Position numbers and translations under genes: made by a program. The notes under the pieces were generated by a model. That model was not told the origin of the DNA. It did not search any database and saw nothing but the letters and a program-made list of their open reading frames with translations. Shown here in pieces: positions 8,643 through 17,489 of a DNA stretch of 64,000 nucleotides; the first letter of the stretch is position 1; each line of letters begins with the position of its first letter. Origin of the DNA: Promethearchaeota archaeon (GTDB lineage Archaea > Asgardarchaeota > Lokiarchaeia > Sigynarchaeales > SOKP01); assembly GCA_030620005.1 (NCBI GenBank), contig JAUXAJ010000001.1, forward strand, positions 1-64,000. The letters are read 5' to 3'.

Positions 8643-9041
8643 TTATAATGCCTTTTCTAATGCCTTTAACTCTTTATTTAAAAGCTTAATTTCTCCTTGA
8701 ATGAGCTTGATTTTGGACTTTTTTTCTACATTAATTTCCTTTAATTTGGTATTGAGCCCTTTTTGTTTGCTTTTAATTAAGGAATTAAGCTCTTTTGTAA
8801 GTGACTTTGCAATTGCTTTTTTCTCATTGAGAGTAGCTTTCCATTCGTTGAATTTTGTTAAGGCCTCCTCTAATAAACCTTGCTCGGCCTTCAATTTTGA
8901 TTCAGTATCTTTAATTTTAGGGTCATACTCCGCTTCAACTTCTTGTTCAGCGGAGGCTTCTTTTTTTGCAGCATCTTCTTCAATAACAGTGATTTCATCT
9001 TCCTTTGAACTAATCTTACTCCTAATATCGCTTTCTGACAT
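8643..9041 (-). CDS. Highly charged coiled-coil protein
   Basis: 132 residues, almost entirely predicted coiled coil: alternating Lys/Glu heptads from EDEITVIEEDAAKKEASAEQ through KLKAEQGLLEEALTKFNEW to the C-terminal IKLLNKELKALEKAL. No enzyme motif, cysteine or membrane segment. The ATG is preceded by AGAGGAA at a suitable distance. Role unknown; structural or oligomerisation roles are typical for such proteins, but that is a guess. Confidence 0.7.
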   Translation of the reverse strand: MSESDIRSKISSKEDEITVIEEDAAKKEASAEQEVEAEYDPKIKDTESKLKAEQGLLEEALTKFNEWKATLNEKKAIAKSLTKELNSLIKSKQKGLNTKLKEINVEKKSKIKLIQGEIKLLNKELKALEKAL

Positions 9042-9267
9042 GTTAAAAATTCCTCTTGAATATTATGATAAAATATGATTTAAATAACAAGTAAAGAATG
9101 TATATTATCGTTTTTAAACTATTAGCTTTTTACTATAATGTTAAAAACATTTATTGCTATGGTCAAATTCAACTCATGACTATTCTTAAATTAATGAAAT
9201 AAATAAAGATTAAAATAAAAATTTTAAATTATATTAAAGAAAGGGCATTAAAGTTTTTCTTCAATTA

Positions 9268-10035
9268 CTAAACTAGTTTTTCTCCTAAAGCCATTCTGCA
9301 TAAATCGCTAAGAAGATAACTTTTAAGGCCTTTTCTTCCTACTTTTGAACCTAATGATTCCAGACACATGGGACAATTGAATACACAAGCTTCAGCACCA
9401 TTTTCTATCATATCTTCAACATTTTTATTTTGTGTATCTCTTACTAATTTCTTTTTTCCTATCATTGGAAACGGAGCGGCACAGCATATAGCGTTTTCTC
9501 GATCGTATTTCCTTGCTACTCTTTCAATTCCTATTAATCCGCAAATTTTATCAACCCATTTATCCGTTTCTGGAATAAACCGATTTGAACAATTCCGTTG
9601 ATAAGCAATTTTCATGTTGAGTTTCTTAATTTCTGATTCGTGCTCTATTAAATAGTTGTAAATGTAATCAAAAAGATGGATCGGCTTGAAATCGGGTGGA
9701 AGTTCAATGTTGTTTCGAGGACAGTACGAAGTGTAGAAACCATAGCATTCATCGTGATAACAAATCATCTCTTTAATGCCTTGCTTTTTTATATTATCAA
9801 CGATTATAGGGGCTCTTTCCATGATCACGGAATCTTTAGCAGCATGATGATAAAGAAGATTACAAAAATAATCTAGCCCGCTCACATATTGCAAATTTTC
9901 AAATAATGGTCCTTGCATGTTTTTAGCGTTGGTTTTACCAAACGCACACTTGTTTAATGTCGGTTTTTCCGGATCAATTTCCTTAAGTCTTACTTGATCG
10001 TGAGGTTTATACATGTTTACAACGCTCTTAAGCAT
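9268..10035 (-). CDS. HdrB-like CCG-domain iron-sulfur protein (C-terminal part)
   Basis: 255 residues with two CCG-type cysteine domains of heterodisulfide reductase subunit B / glycolate oxidase GlcF relatives: CYHDECYGFYTSYC and later NCSNRF...ICCAAPFPM...CPMC. The frame is the same as that of the small ferredoxin upstream, separated only by a TAA at 10069-10071 and 11 sense codons (EKYNSLPIDPA) that read naturally into this protein. It therefore looks like the back half of one HdrC-HdrB fusion of about 345 residues. The ATG at 10035 may serve as a reinitiation site. Likely role: electron transfer or disulfide chemistry in the cytoplasm. Confidence 0.8.
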   Translation of the reverse strand: MLKSVVNMYKPHDQVRLKEIDPEKPTLNKCAFGKTNAKNMQGPLFENLQYVSGLDYFCNLLYHHAAKDSVIMERAPIIVDNIKKQGIKEMICYHDECYGFYTSYCPRNNIELPPDFKPIHLFDYIYNYLIEHESEIKKLNMKIAYQRNCSNRFIPETDKWVDKICGLIGIERVARKYDRENAICCAAPFPMIGKKKLVRDTQNKNVEDMIENGAEACVFNCPMCLESLGSKVGRKGLKSYLLSDLCRMALGEKLV

Positions 10036-10068
10036 CGCTGGATCGATTGGAAGTGAATTATATTTTTC

Positions 10069-10305
10069 TTATAATACCGTTTTTAAATCGAATGGATGGG
10101 ACCCATAAGGACAATACTCATCGCACGCAAAGCAAGTGACGCACTGTTTCAACACGAACGATTCCTCACCGTTAATCATTTTATTCATTTCTACCCTAGC
10201 TGTTTCTTTATCAATGTCCATCCATTGACAACGCGTTAAACAATCAATATTTTCGCATTTATCACAATTACTCTTATCGAAGATTATTAACACCTTTGTT
10301 TTCAA
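10069..10305 (-). CDS. HdrC-like 4Fe-4S ferredoxin domain (N-terminal part)
   Basis: 78 residues with two cysteine clusters: CDKCENIDCLTRC near residue 15 and CVTCFACDEYCPYG near residue 55, as in the HdrC-type ferredoxin domain. It ends with a TAA directly followed, in the same frame, by the HdrB-like sequence, so the two probably formed a single chain. If the stop is real, the organism makes two separate subunits or has lost the fusion. ATG start; a DUF6125-like gene lies 82 bases upstream on the same strand. Confidence 0.78.
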   Translation of the reverse strand: MKTKVLIIFDKSNCDKCENIDCLTRCQWMDIDKETARVEMNKMINGEESFVLKQCVTCFACDEYCPYGSHPFDLKTVL

Positions 10306-10387
10306 AATTTTAATTTTTGAATTATAATTCAGTATAGTATTTTGATAATTAAAAATAATTTTAATTTACTTACACAGAGTTTTTTAT

Positions 10388-10918
10388 TCAATTAGTTATT
10401 TCTTGATTCTTAATAGTAAATTCCCATGCACAATAGTATTTTTCAGGATGATCGTCGGGAGGGCAGCACATGCAGTTTGTTTTTATCCGAGGATCAATTG
10501 TCTTGGCAAATAAGGAATACTCTGGAATTCCAACTCGCTTGCAAGGAAAATCTGGAAGTCCTTTTCTTTTCCTCGCAGATTGCACTCGACAATCGAGCAT
10601 CCTGAAAACGCACCTATTTTCCGAAACTTCTACGGTCTCTTGCTCGTTAATATTCGCGTATACCCTAAATTTTAATGCTCTAATTAAAGCGGGGATCCCA
10701 CCATTTTCAGGGATACTAAAGCGCTGCATTATCCTTTTCGCTTCTATAACTGTAAACACGTTCCAAGATTTTACATCCAAGTCTATTGCTTTTTCCATTC
10801 CAAATTCTTTTTCCACCACTTGAAACCAAGTACCGTCAATTGCAAGCCAGTTTTTTGAAATATCTTCTATATAATTAATCAATTCTTCCTTAGAGAGTTT
10901 CTTTAATTCTTCATTCAT
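10388..10918 (-). CDS. DUF6125-like cysteine-containing protein
   Basis: 176-residue protein that I match from memory to the DUF6125 family, often found near ATC-hydrolase-like and iron-sulfur genes. Features: a helical N-terminus (KEELINYIEDISKNWLAIDG), the segment NRCVFRMLDCRVQSARKRKG, LPDFPCKRVG, and TNCMCCPPDDHPEKYYCAWEF with a cysteine cluster that could bind metal. It is upstream of the HdrC/HdrB-like pair and divergent from the ATC-hydrolase-like pseudogene, whose family shares the HCxFRY-type region. Function unknown. Confidence 0.7.
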   Translation of the reverse strand: MNEELKKLSKEELINYIEDISKNWLAIDGTWFQVVEKEFGMEKAIDLDVKSWNVFTVIEAKRIMQRFSIPENGGIPALIRALKFRVYANINEQETVEVSENRCVFRMLDCRVQSARKRKGLPDFPCKRVGIPEYSLFAKTIDPRIKTNCMCCPPDDHPEKYYCAWEFTIKNQEITN

Positions 10919-11088
10919 TTTAAACAGTTGCTAACTCTATATTTTTTATTGAGTTGGGTAAATTTATTTAATTTAAATAGTTTAGCCATAGCGTTATTCA
11001 ATAAAAAAAGCATGTAATCGCTAACTATTTATTTCCTTGATGATTATAGTTAGAATCATGAAAAGTTACTAAAAAAAAGTGACATTAA

Positions 11089-11645
11089 ATGGATGATTTA
11101 CAAAAAGAAAAAGAATTAGGTCTAGATTACGAATATCTTAATGATGTGTTGGATAAAAAAAAAGAAGTGGGAGAAAAATATCAAACACCAGGATTTGGCT
11201 TGGCTGCACAATTGTTTTCAAGCGTTGCTAAGTTCGTAATTGAAAGGTTGGGTGTAGAAGAAGGAGAGGCTCTTCTTAAACAAGCAGTGGAATATTTTGG
11301 AAAAGAAAGAGGAAAACATATTGCTGAAAAAGTTAAAGCCGAAGGAAAAACATTGACTTTCAAGAATTGGCTCATATATACTGATATCGACTCGATAAAG
11401 AATTTCAGACCAATAGCGAGCATTGAGAACGGCGATTTCGTTACTAAATAAAACATTGCGCTTTTTACAACGCAGCTAAAGAATGGAATCTCGGCGATTA
11501 CGCTAAAATTTACTGTAAATATGTGGATTATAAAATTCTTGAAGGTTACAATCCAGATGTGAAGCTCGTCCTAAAAGAGCGTCAAGCAACCGGTAAAAAA
11601 CAATGCGTCTTTCGTTATATCATGAAAGAAGAAAATAAAACATGA
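11089..11645 (+). pseudogene. Frameshifted ATC-hydrolase-like protein
   Basis: The first frame (11089-11451) encodes 120 residues ending GDFVTK-stop. The continuation (HCAFYNAAKEWNLGDYAKIY, then YNPDVKLVLKER and KKQCVFRYIMKEE) lies in another frame from about 11452 to the TGA at 11643. Together they make a complete protein of the L-2-amino-thiazoline-4-carboxylic acid hydrolase-like family, with the conserved HCxFxxAxxE and CxFR motifs in the second part. One missing base near 11449-11456 (AAATAAAACAT) would restore it. Real decay or a base-calling error are both possible. Confidence 0.7.
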
Positions 11646-11800
11646 ATCACTCATCAATAATTCAAAGGTATGTTCTTTTGCATGGCATAATCCCGCAATG
11701 CCTCTCTTATTTTTGCTAGGTTTTTATTATGAAAAGCATTACTTCTTATCCTGTATTTTAGGTCGTAATCACCTCTTAAAAAATGAAGCACATATTCATT

Positions 11801-12556
11801 TTATCCTCTATAAACCCATTTACGCTTGATTTTTATCTGATCGAACTGAGACCAATATATTTCGAATAGAGGCTTTTTAGGGACAAATATTTCGATTTTT
11901 TGATTAGAAATATAGAATCTTCTTTCTGGAACAAAATACGTATAACCATAATATAGCGCAAAAATCGCTAAGAGTATTAATGGCATGCAAACAATGAGTA
12001 GAATACCAATCATTATACCGCTTCCACTTGCTGTAGGCGCATTTATTGCAGATATTACCAATAAGATAGCAAGGAGACTCATGAATACAATTAAGAAGCA
12101 CATTATAGGGACGATTGCAACTGTATAATATCTTTTAAAGTTATCAGTTATTTCGATCTCAGATGTAACCTTTTCTATTTTTTGCACTCGAGGTATTTCA
12201 GTTTCAGCAAGCGAAGAAGTTCCATAACCACAACTCTCACAGAAACTACCTGTTAATGAAGTCCCACATCTTGGACAAAAAGAAGATGGGCTTACAGCTG
12301 GTTGTTGTGGCATTTGTAATGGATGAACAGGTTGTTGAGCAATTGGTGAAATTACTTCTTTTTTCTTTCTTCGACCAATATAGATATCAAGACCTATAAC
12401 TGGGCAAAGTAACACCCCCATGGTCATAAATACCGGAGTTAAATACACATTAATGTAACTATCAGGATTTGGAAGCAAATTTGGAATTACAATCCATAAG
12501 ATTAAAAAAATACAACAATATAATCCACAAATAGAATGTCGTTTGAACAATCCCAT
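11801..12556 (-). CDS. Zinc-ribbon membrane protein with early stop
   Basis: 251 residues: two N-terminal transmembrane segments, a cytoplasmic linker rich in Gln/Pro, a zinc ribbon (CPRCG...CESCG, about residues 94-110), two more membrane segments, then a PH-like beta domain (RRFYISNQKIEIF...IYWSQFDQIKIKRK). The TAA at 11801-11803 cuts this domain. The same frame then continues for 49 codons (NEYVLHFLRGDYDLKYRI... to QKNIPLNY) to a TGA at 11654, supplying the missing strands and the final helix (LAKIREALRDYAMQ). The natural gene was probably 11654-12556. It is tail to tail with the ATC-hydrolase-like gene, 8 bases apart. Confidence 0.7.
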   Translation of the reverse strand: MGLFKRHSICGLYCCIFLILWIVIPNLLPNPDSYINVYLTPVFMTMGVLLCPVIGLDIYIGRRKKKEVISPIAQQPVHPLQMPQQPAVSPSSFCPRCGTSLTGSFCESCGYGTSSLAETEIPRVQKIEKVTSEIEITDNFKRYYTVAIVPIMCFLIVFMSLLAILLVISAINAPTASGSGIMIGILLIVCMPLILLAIFALYYGYTYFVPERRFYISNQKIEIFVPKKPLFEIYWSQFDQIKIKRKWVYRG

Positions 12557-12865
12557 TTACACACTTTTTTATTTTGATTTTTTTTATGGAAATCTATTTT
12601 CAAATAATTTGGATACTATTTAAATTTAACTTTTATGTACATTTTTTTTAAGAACAGGTTTATTTGATTTTTACTTCAAAAAGAAAGCAAGGAAACATCT
12701 TTCTCAGGGAAGGAATCTCCTTCCTTTAGGAAGGAGTAGTTCAATTCAAAAAGAATAAGTATTTTTACTTAATTTTAAGCTTATTACGATATCATTGCGC
12801 AAGATGTCGATGTTAAAATGTGGGCAATATGATTTAAGAAGTAAAGTTATTAAATTTGACAAATT
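12557..12865. other. Intergenic stretch with a mobile-element fossil
   Basis: 309 bases without an intact gene. It holds the TnpB-like tail and right-end hairpin described separately at 12668-12744. The rest is A+T-rich with no other pattern seen. Confidence 0.5.
12668..12744 (+). mobile_element. Likely IS200/IS605-type right-end fossil
   Basis: The open stretch before the TAG at 12737 reads QKESKETSFSGKESPSFRKE, which resembles the repetitive C-terminal tails encoded by tnpB genes. It ends in the hairpin CTCCTTCC-TTTA-GGAAGGAG (12717-12736), then TAGTTCAA. The 27 bases 12718-12744 are identical to 55741-55767, and the two copies diverge immediately after TTCAA, the kind of tetra/pentanucleotide at which the right end of these transposons is cut. 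In intact elements this region also forms the 3' end of the guide (omega) RNA. Only the right end survives. Confidence 0.45.
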
Positions 12866-14821
12866 TTATTGAAATAATTCCGCTAAATCAAGATTAACGC
12901 TTTTAAGAAAGTAGTTATTAGCCTTAATTTGTGTTTCTAATAATGTTATAAAACTTGATTTGTCATTAAATATAATTCCTTTCCAAGGACTTATTGGTTC
13001 ATAGCCATGATCAATCATTAAATCCGGATAAGGGCCAAGATCCGTACCATTCCAGATTATATTTGCAGTAATCATGGTTCTCCCGTTCGGATCTACATTA
13101 TTGGGGATCTTTATAGATACAGGGATCTCCTTAAATGTTTCAGGTTCAATAGAATATGTCTTAGATTTAGAATCCGAATCCCAGCCTTTGGGCAAGTTTA
13201 ATTCAAATTCGATTTTAGATTCTTTTTTTAGGTAATTTCTAACTACTAAGTTTGTTTTCACACTTTTTCCTGGTTTTGTATTAATCCTTATAGGCTTGAA
13301 ATGAAGCCAATTTTGGTCAAAAGCCATATTTGGATCCTCTTGGGCAGCGACACTTGTTATTGTTGGTTCATATTCAGACACGATTTCTTTATATCTCTCT
13401 AACAGTTCCATGTCTGCCTTAAATATTCCCTCATGACTTACTGCAACATACTCTGGATTGCATTTCAACAAAATATCCGCACATTTTTTAAATCCCACAT
13501 TATCTCCGAATCTACAGAGGTTTACATGGTTAAAACTTGTAGAACGATCGACTAACATAGAAGTTGACAGGCTATCACCGACAAAAAATACACTTTTGCC
13601 ATCGATTTCACCGAATAAACCCATGTGATACTCCGTTTGTCCTGGAAAGTGGTAAATTTGAAATTCATAGTCGTCCCATCGGAGGATATCTCCTTCTTTA
13701 AACACTTTATCCACTTTAATGGGAGCTTCCATGAGACATCCAAGTCTATAATGCGTTGGATTTTCTAAAATATCAACCATTTTCTCAAAAGCATACACTT
13801 TTACGTCAAATTTTTGCTTTAAAAGAGGTATTCCTCCAACATGATCGTCATGGTAATGCGTGGGAATAATAAAATCAATGTTCTCGACATTTCTTCTTTC
13901 CATTTTGCGTTTTAACATTCTCAATTTAAACCCAACAGGAGGTCCACCTGGTATATAATCAATGAGAAAGCAGTTCTGGTGATTTCCGAATATGATAAAA
14001 GGAGGACTAAAATTCCTATGTATGATATGAGGAAATTCCTTCTTTAAATTTACCAATTTTATTTTTTCCATGTAATATTCTTTCTTTTCTAATTTTTTGC
14101 TATATCCTGAGAATACAAATTTTGCACGCTCGAAATTCTTTTTTAAAATTTCTACGTCCTTTTCTGGTTCTTGGATGATGTCCCCATGGGAAGGCAAGAG
14201 AATTTTGGGATTATATCTCATTAATAGATCTAATGACTTTAAAGAGAAATTGACTCCAGTCATGCCATTATCAAAATAATTATATTCTAAATCGTAATAA
14301 TTTAGTGTCTTTCCTCCAGAATGAATTAAATCACCAGTAAATGCCAAAGTTTCACCATTTACATCTAAGAGATAAGATAAAGATCCTGATGAATGCCCCT
14401 TCGTTTCAATTATTTTCAATTCAAAGGAACCCCATTTAAAAACATCTCCGTCCTTAAAGGTTAATTCCAAAGGAATATTATACGTGGAAACGAAAAATGT
14501 TGGTTTAAAGATGTAGATATCGTAATAAGATCTTGTTTTCCAAAATTTTTCTGCTTCTAAAAATAATTTCTTTTCCTCTTCTGGAGCAGCAATTTTAATA
14601 TTAGATTCCAACGCAATTTTATCTCCAAAACACTGATCTCGGTGGTAATGCGTGTGGAAGATATAATCCACTTTTTCAATTCCAATTTCTGATAAATGGT
14701 CTAGAATCCTACCAGAGCCAAAATCAATTAGAATTGCTTTATCATCATCTTTAATAGCATACACATTAACAACATCTTTAAAAAGATATATATTCTCAAA
14801 TATTCGTTTTAAATTCATCAT
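12866..14821 (-). CDS. Tandem metallo-beta-lactamase protein with Ig-like tail
   Basis: 651 residues with two complete metallo-beta-lactamase folds. Domain 1 (about 1-240) has HTHYHRDQ, GHSSGSLSY and FTGDLIH. The usual HxHxDH is altered to HxHxDQ. Domain 2 (about 255-480) has THYHDDHVGG, FPGQTEYHMG and FVGDSLS, all intact. Residues about 500-600 look like a beta-sandwich (NEW3-like) domain. No signal peptide, so cytoplasmic. It is last in the dehydratase operon, 29 bases after the preceding gene, and has a strong AAGGAGGT site. A thioester or lactone hydrolase role on the pathway product is plausible but inferred. Confidence 0.82.
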   Translation of the reverse strand: MMNLKRIFENIYLFKDVVNVYAIKDDDKAILIDFGSGRILDHLSEIGIEKVDYIFHTHYHRDQCFGDKIALESNIKIAAPEEEKKLFLEAEKFWKTRSYYDIYIFKPTFFVSTYNIPLELTFKDGDVFKWGSFELKIIETKGHSSGSLSYLLDVNGETLAFTGDLIHSGGKTLNYYDLEYNYFDNGMTGVNFSLKSLDLLMRYNPKILLPSHGDIIQEPEKDVEILKKNFERAKFVFSGYSKKLEKKEYYMEKIKLVNLKKEFPHIIHRNFSPPFIIFGNHQNCFLIDYIPGGPPVGFKLRMLKRKMERRNVENIDFIIPTHYHDDHVGGIPLLKQKFDVKVYAFEKMVDILENPTHYRLGCLMEAPIKVDKVFKEGDILRWDDYEFQIYHFPGQTEYHMGLFGEIDGKSVFFVGDSLSTSMLVDRSTSFNHVNLCRFGDNVGFKKCADILLKCNPEYVAVSHEGIFKADMELLERYKEIVSEYEPTITSVAAQEDPNMAFDQNWLHFKPIRINTKPGKSVKTNLVVRNYLKKESKIEFELNLPKGWDSDSKSKTYSIEPETFKEIPVSIKIPNNVDPNGRTMITANIIWNGTDLGPYPDLMIDHGYEPISPWKGIIFNDKSSFITLLETQIKANNYFLKSVNLDLAELFQ

Positions 14822-14850
14822 AAAATAACCTCCTTAAATTTACATAAAAT

Positions 14851-16146
14851 TTACATTAGTGTTTGCGCAAACAGCTCTATTTTATCCTTTATAATTTTTT
14901 CAGATGTCATTCGTTTATCTCCAACATCTAAATCAATAACGAGCATTGGAATTCCTACTTCATCCCTTAGGGCTTCTCTTAAAATCTGTGGAATGGCTCC
15001 GAATTGCTTGCATCCTAGATGAGACGTGAATATGAAGCAATCAGCAGAATATTCTTTTGCCAATCTAACACAATCGTCAATGAAGGGATAATAAAATTGA
15101 GTAGATTGTTTCATCATGGGAAAATACATGCCTTTACGAGCCATGCCATAAAACATTGTATCTAAATCTGATCGTGTATTTATAGGATCCGTAAAACTAT
15201 AATTAAAAATATCAAATAAAATACTCATGCCTAATTCTCTATCCAAGAATTCACAAAGCCCCAGGTCAAAGAAAACGAGCATGTATGGCCAAATGCTTCT
15301 AATTTTTTCTTCTTTACCGTGGTGTTCTTTATTCTTATATCTTCTTTTTGCAATTTCTAACATGTCATTGTATAATTTTTCTTTTTCAGGTTCCCCAGAC
15401 ATGAATACAGTCGCGGCCGCTCCCATGGCATTAAAAATATTCTCGACAGGGCAAGGGATTGTCTTCTTTAATTCAAATATTTCCCATTGATGCTTTAATA
15501 ATTGATTCTCAAGTTCTATGTGCTTTTTCATCCTATCGTAATCAGGTTCTTGACCAATAACCTTCCCTAATTTTTCTAATCCAAGCTGGAGTTGTTTACC
15601 ATAATAATGGAAACTTTTTTCTTCGTGTAAAAAGGGCAAGTCTGGTAAGATTAATGGTATGTTTTGATATTTAAAAAATGGATAAGAAGCATACGTGTTG
15701 TCGCAAGGGGCAGTTGGAGTCATTATGGCGTCGAATTTAAATAAATCATCAAGAGTCATTCCCATAACACCTTTTTGCGAAGAGCATGTATGGAACGGAT
15801 GGCCCCAATTTGTAATCAAATCATAATATGGTTCAGAACCATCTGGCAATAACGCAGACAATAAATATGAAACTCCTTCAATGCAAACGGGGACGCAATC
15901 AAAACAATAAAGATATTCGGCTTGGAAAGAAAAATGATGTCCAATTATTGGCAAACCATCTCCTGCCTTTTCAATTTGATTTCTTAAAGAAGAGGCCAGA
16001 TATTTTAAGCCTAGCCTTAACGCAGGTATTCCTTGATCAGGCAGAATTCTCTCAACCAACTCGTGCATTGTAGAAATTGCTTCTACTAGCATTTTATACG
16101 GAATTACTCTATTTTCTAATTCAATTCTATTAACCATTTTTTTCAC
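14851..16146 (-). CDS. 2-hydroxyacyl-CoA dehydratase family subunit (paralogue A)
   Basis: 431-residue protein of the HgdB/FldBC/BcrBC family, whose members carry a 4Fe-4S cluster and remove water from 2-hydroxyacyl-CoA or reduce aromatic CoA esters. Conserved segments include FDCVPVCIEGVSYLLSALL, CSSQKGVMGMTLDDLFKFD, TPTAPCDNT and ADCFIFTSHLGCKQFGA with conserved cysteines. It is clearly a duplicate of the next gene upstream. It sits fourth in the operon, 26 bases from its neighbour. No activator ATPase (HgdC-type) is in the window and must lie elsewhere. Start GTG, or the ATG three codons on. Confidence 0.85.
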   Translation of the reverse strand: MKKMVNRIELENRVIPYKMLVEAISTMHELVERILPDQGIPALRLGLKYLASSLRNQIEKAGDGLPIIGHHFSFQAEYLYCFDCVPVCIEGVSYLLSALLPDGSEPYYDLITNWGHPFHTCSSQKGVMGMTLDDLFKFDAIMTPTAPCDNTYASYPFFKYQNIPLILPDLPFLHEEKSFHYYGKQLQLGLEKLGKVIGQEPDYDRMKKHIELENQLLKHQWEIFELKKTIPCPVENIFNAMGAAATVFMSGEPEKEKLYNDMLEIAKRRYKNKEHHGKEEKIRSIWPYMLVFFDLGLCEFLDRELGMSILFDIFNYSFTDPINTRSDLDTMFYGMARKGMYFPMMKQSTQFYYPFIDDCVRLAKEYSADCFIFTSHLGCKQFGAIPQILREALRDEVGIPMLVIDLDVGDKRMTSEKIIKDKIELFAQTLM

Positions 16147-16172
16147 TTAAATCCTGTCATTAATACTAAATT

Positions 16173-17489
16173 TTACAATAGAGTTTGAGCAAACATGGAA
16201 ATTTTTTCTTTAAACATTTTCAAGGAAGTCATTCTCGCATCCCCAACATCAAACTCAATTATTTGCATTGGAACTCCCAATTCATCCATCAGAGCTTCTT
16301 TTAAAAGTTGTGGAACCGCCCCGAACTGCTTGCACGCTAAGCTTTGGGTAAAAATAAAGCAATCTGCTCTAAAATCTTTTGCCATTCTAATGCAATCCTC
16401 TATGAAAGGATAATAAAATTCTGCGGATTGCTTCATTATCGGCCAATTCATTGCCTTCACGGCCATACCATGAAATATCGTATCTAAATCTGATCGTGTA
16501 TTTATAGGATCCGAAAAATTATAATTGAAGATGTCAAAAAGAATGCTCATGCCCAATTCTCGGTCTAACCACTCGCATAAAGAAATATCGAAAAAGGTTA
16601 ACATGTAAGGCCAAATTGACCTTATTTTTTCATCCCCACCATAGTGTTTTTTGTTTTTATACCTTTTTTTAGCAATTTCTAGCATTGCTTCGTAAAAAGA
16701 AACGCTTTCGGGATTTCCTGGTATGAAAATGCTTGTTCCTGCGGAGACGGGGTTAAACATGTTCTCAATAGGACTAGGGATGGCTTTAATTAGCTCAAAT
16801 AATTCTAATCTTAATTTTGATGCTTGATTTTCTAGCTCTATTGCTTTCCTTAACTTTTCAAAATCCGGCTCTTGACCAATTACTTTTCCAAGCCGAGTTA
16901 AGCTTAATTTAATCTGCTCAGCGTAATATTCGTAACCCTTTTTCTCGTGTAAGAATGGCATATCGGCTATGATTAAAGGAAATTTCTTTTCGTGTAAAAA
17001 AAAAGGGTATGAACTAATAGTAGAGTCACAAGGAGCAGTAGGAGAAATTATTGCGTCAAATTTAAATAAATTGTCAAGAGACATTCCCATTGAACCCTTT
17101 TGAGCTGAACAAGTATGAAATGGATAGCCCCAATTCCCGATCATATCATAATATTTTTCTACGCCATTTAGTAATAGCGCAGACATAAAAAATGGAACGC
17201 CTTCTAAACAAATGGGGACACAATCGAAACATTTGATGTATTCTCCAGGAAAAGCAAAGTGATATCCGACTACAGGAAGTCCTTCTCTAACTTTTTCGAC
17301 ATCTCTTTCTAAAACAGATGAAATTCTTTCCGTTCCAATTCTCAACGAGGGAATTCCATTTTCAGGAAGGATTCTCGCAACTAATTCGTGGGTTGTAGAT
17401 AATGCTTCTATTAGCATTTTAATAGGAATGATCTTATTTTCCATTTCAATAATGTTGACCAATTTTTTCACCATTTTCAAAATATTCAA
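16173..17489 (-). CDS. 2-hydroxyacyl-CoA dehydratase family subunit (paralogue B)
   Basis: 438 residues, paralogue of the following gene along the whole length (shared CFDCVP.C.EGV, CS.QKG.MGM.LD.LFKFDAI, PINTRSDLDT, KQFGA.PQ). Cluster-ligand cysteines are present in the same places. The start codon (TTG) overlaps the TGA of the upstream dehydratase gene by two bases, so translation is coupled. The pair probably forms a heteromer with each other or with the 383-residue subunit. Confidence 0.85.
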   Translation of the reverse strand: MNILKMVKKLVNIIEMENKIIPIKMLIEALSTTHELVARILPENGIPSLRIGTERISSVLERDVEKVREGLPVVGYHFAFPGEYIKCFDCVPICLEGVPFFMSALLLNGVEKYYDMIGNWGYPFHTCSAQKGSMGMSLDNLFKFDAIISPTAPCDSTISSYPFFLHEKKFPLIIADMPFLHEKKGYEYYAEQIKLSLTRLGKVIGQEPDFEKLRKAIELENQASKLRLELFELIKAIPSPIENMFNPVSAGTSIFIPGNPESVSFYEAMLEIAKKRYKNKKHYGGDEKIRSIWPYMLTFFDISLCEWLDRELGMSILFDIFNYNFSDPINTRSDLDTIFHGMAVKAMNWPIMKQSAEFYYPFIEDCIRMAKDFRADCFIFTQSLACKQFGAVPQLLKEALMDELGVPMQIIEFDVGDARMTSLKMFKEKISMFAQTLL

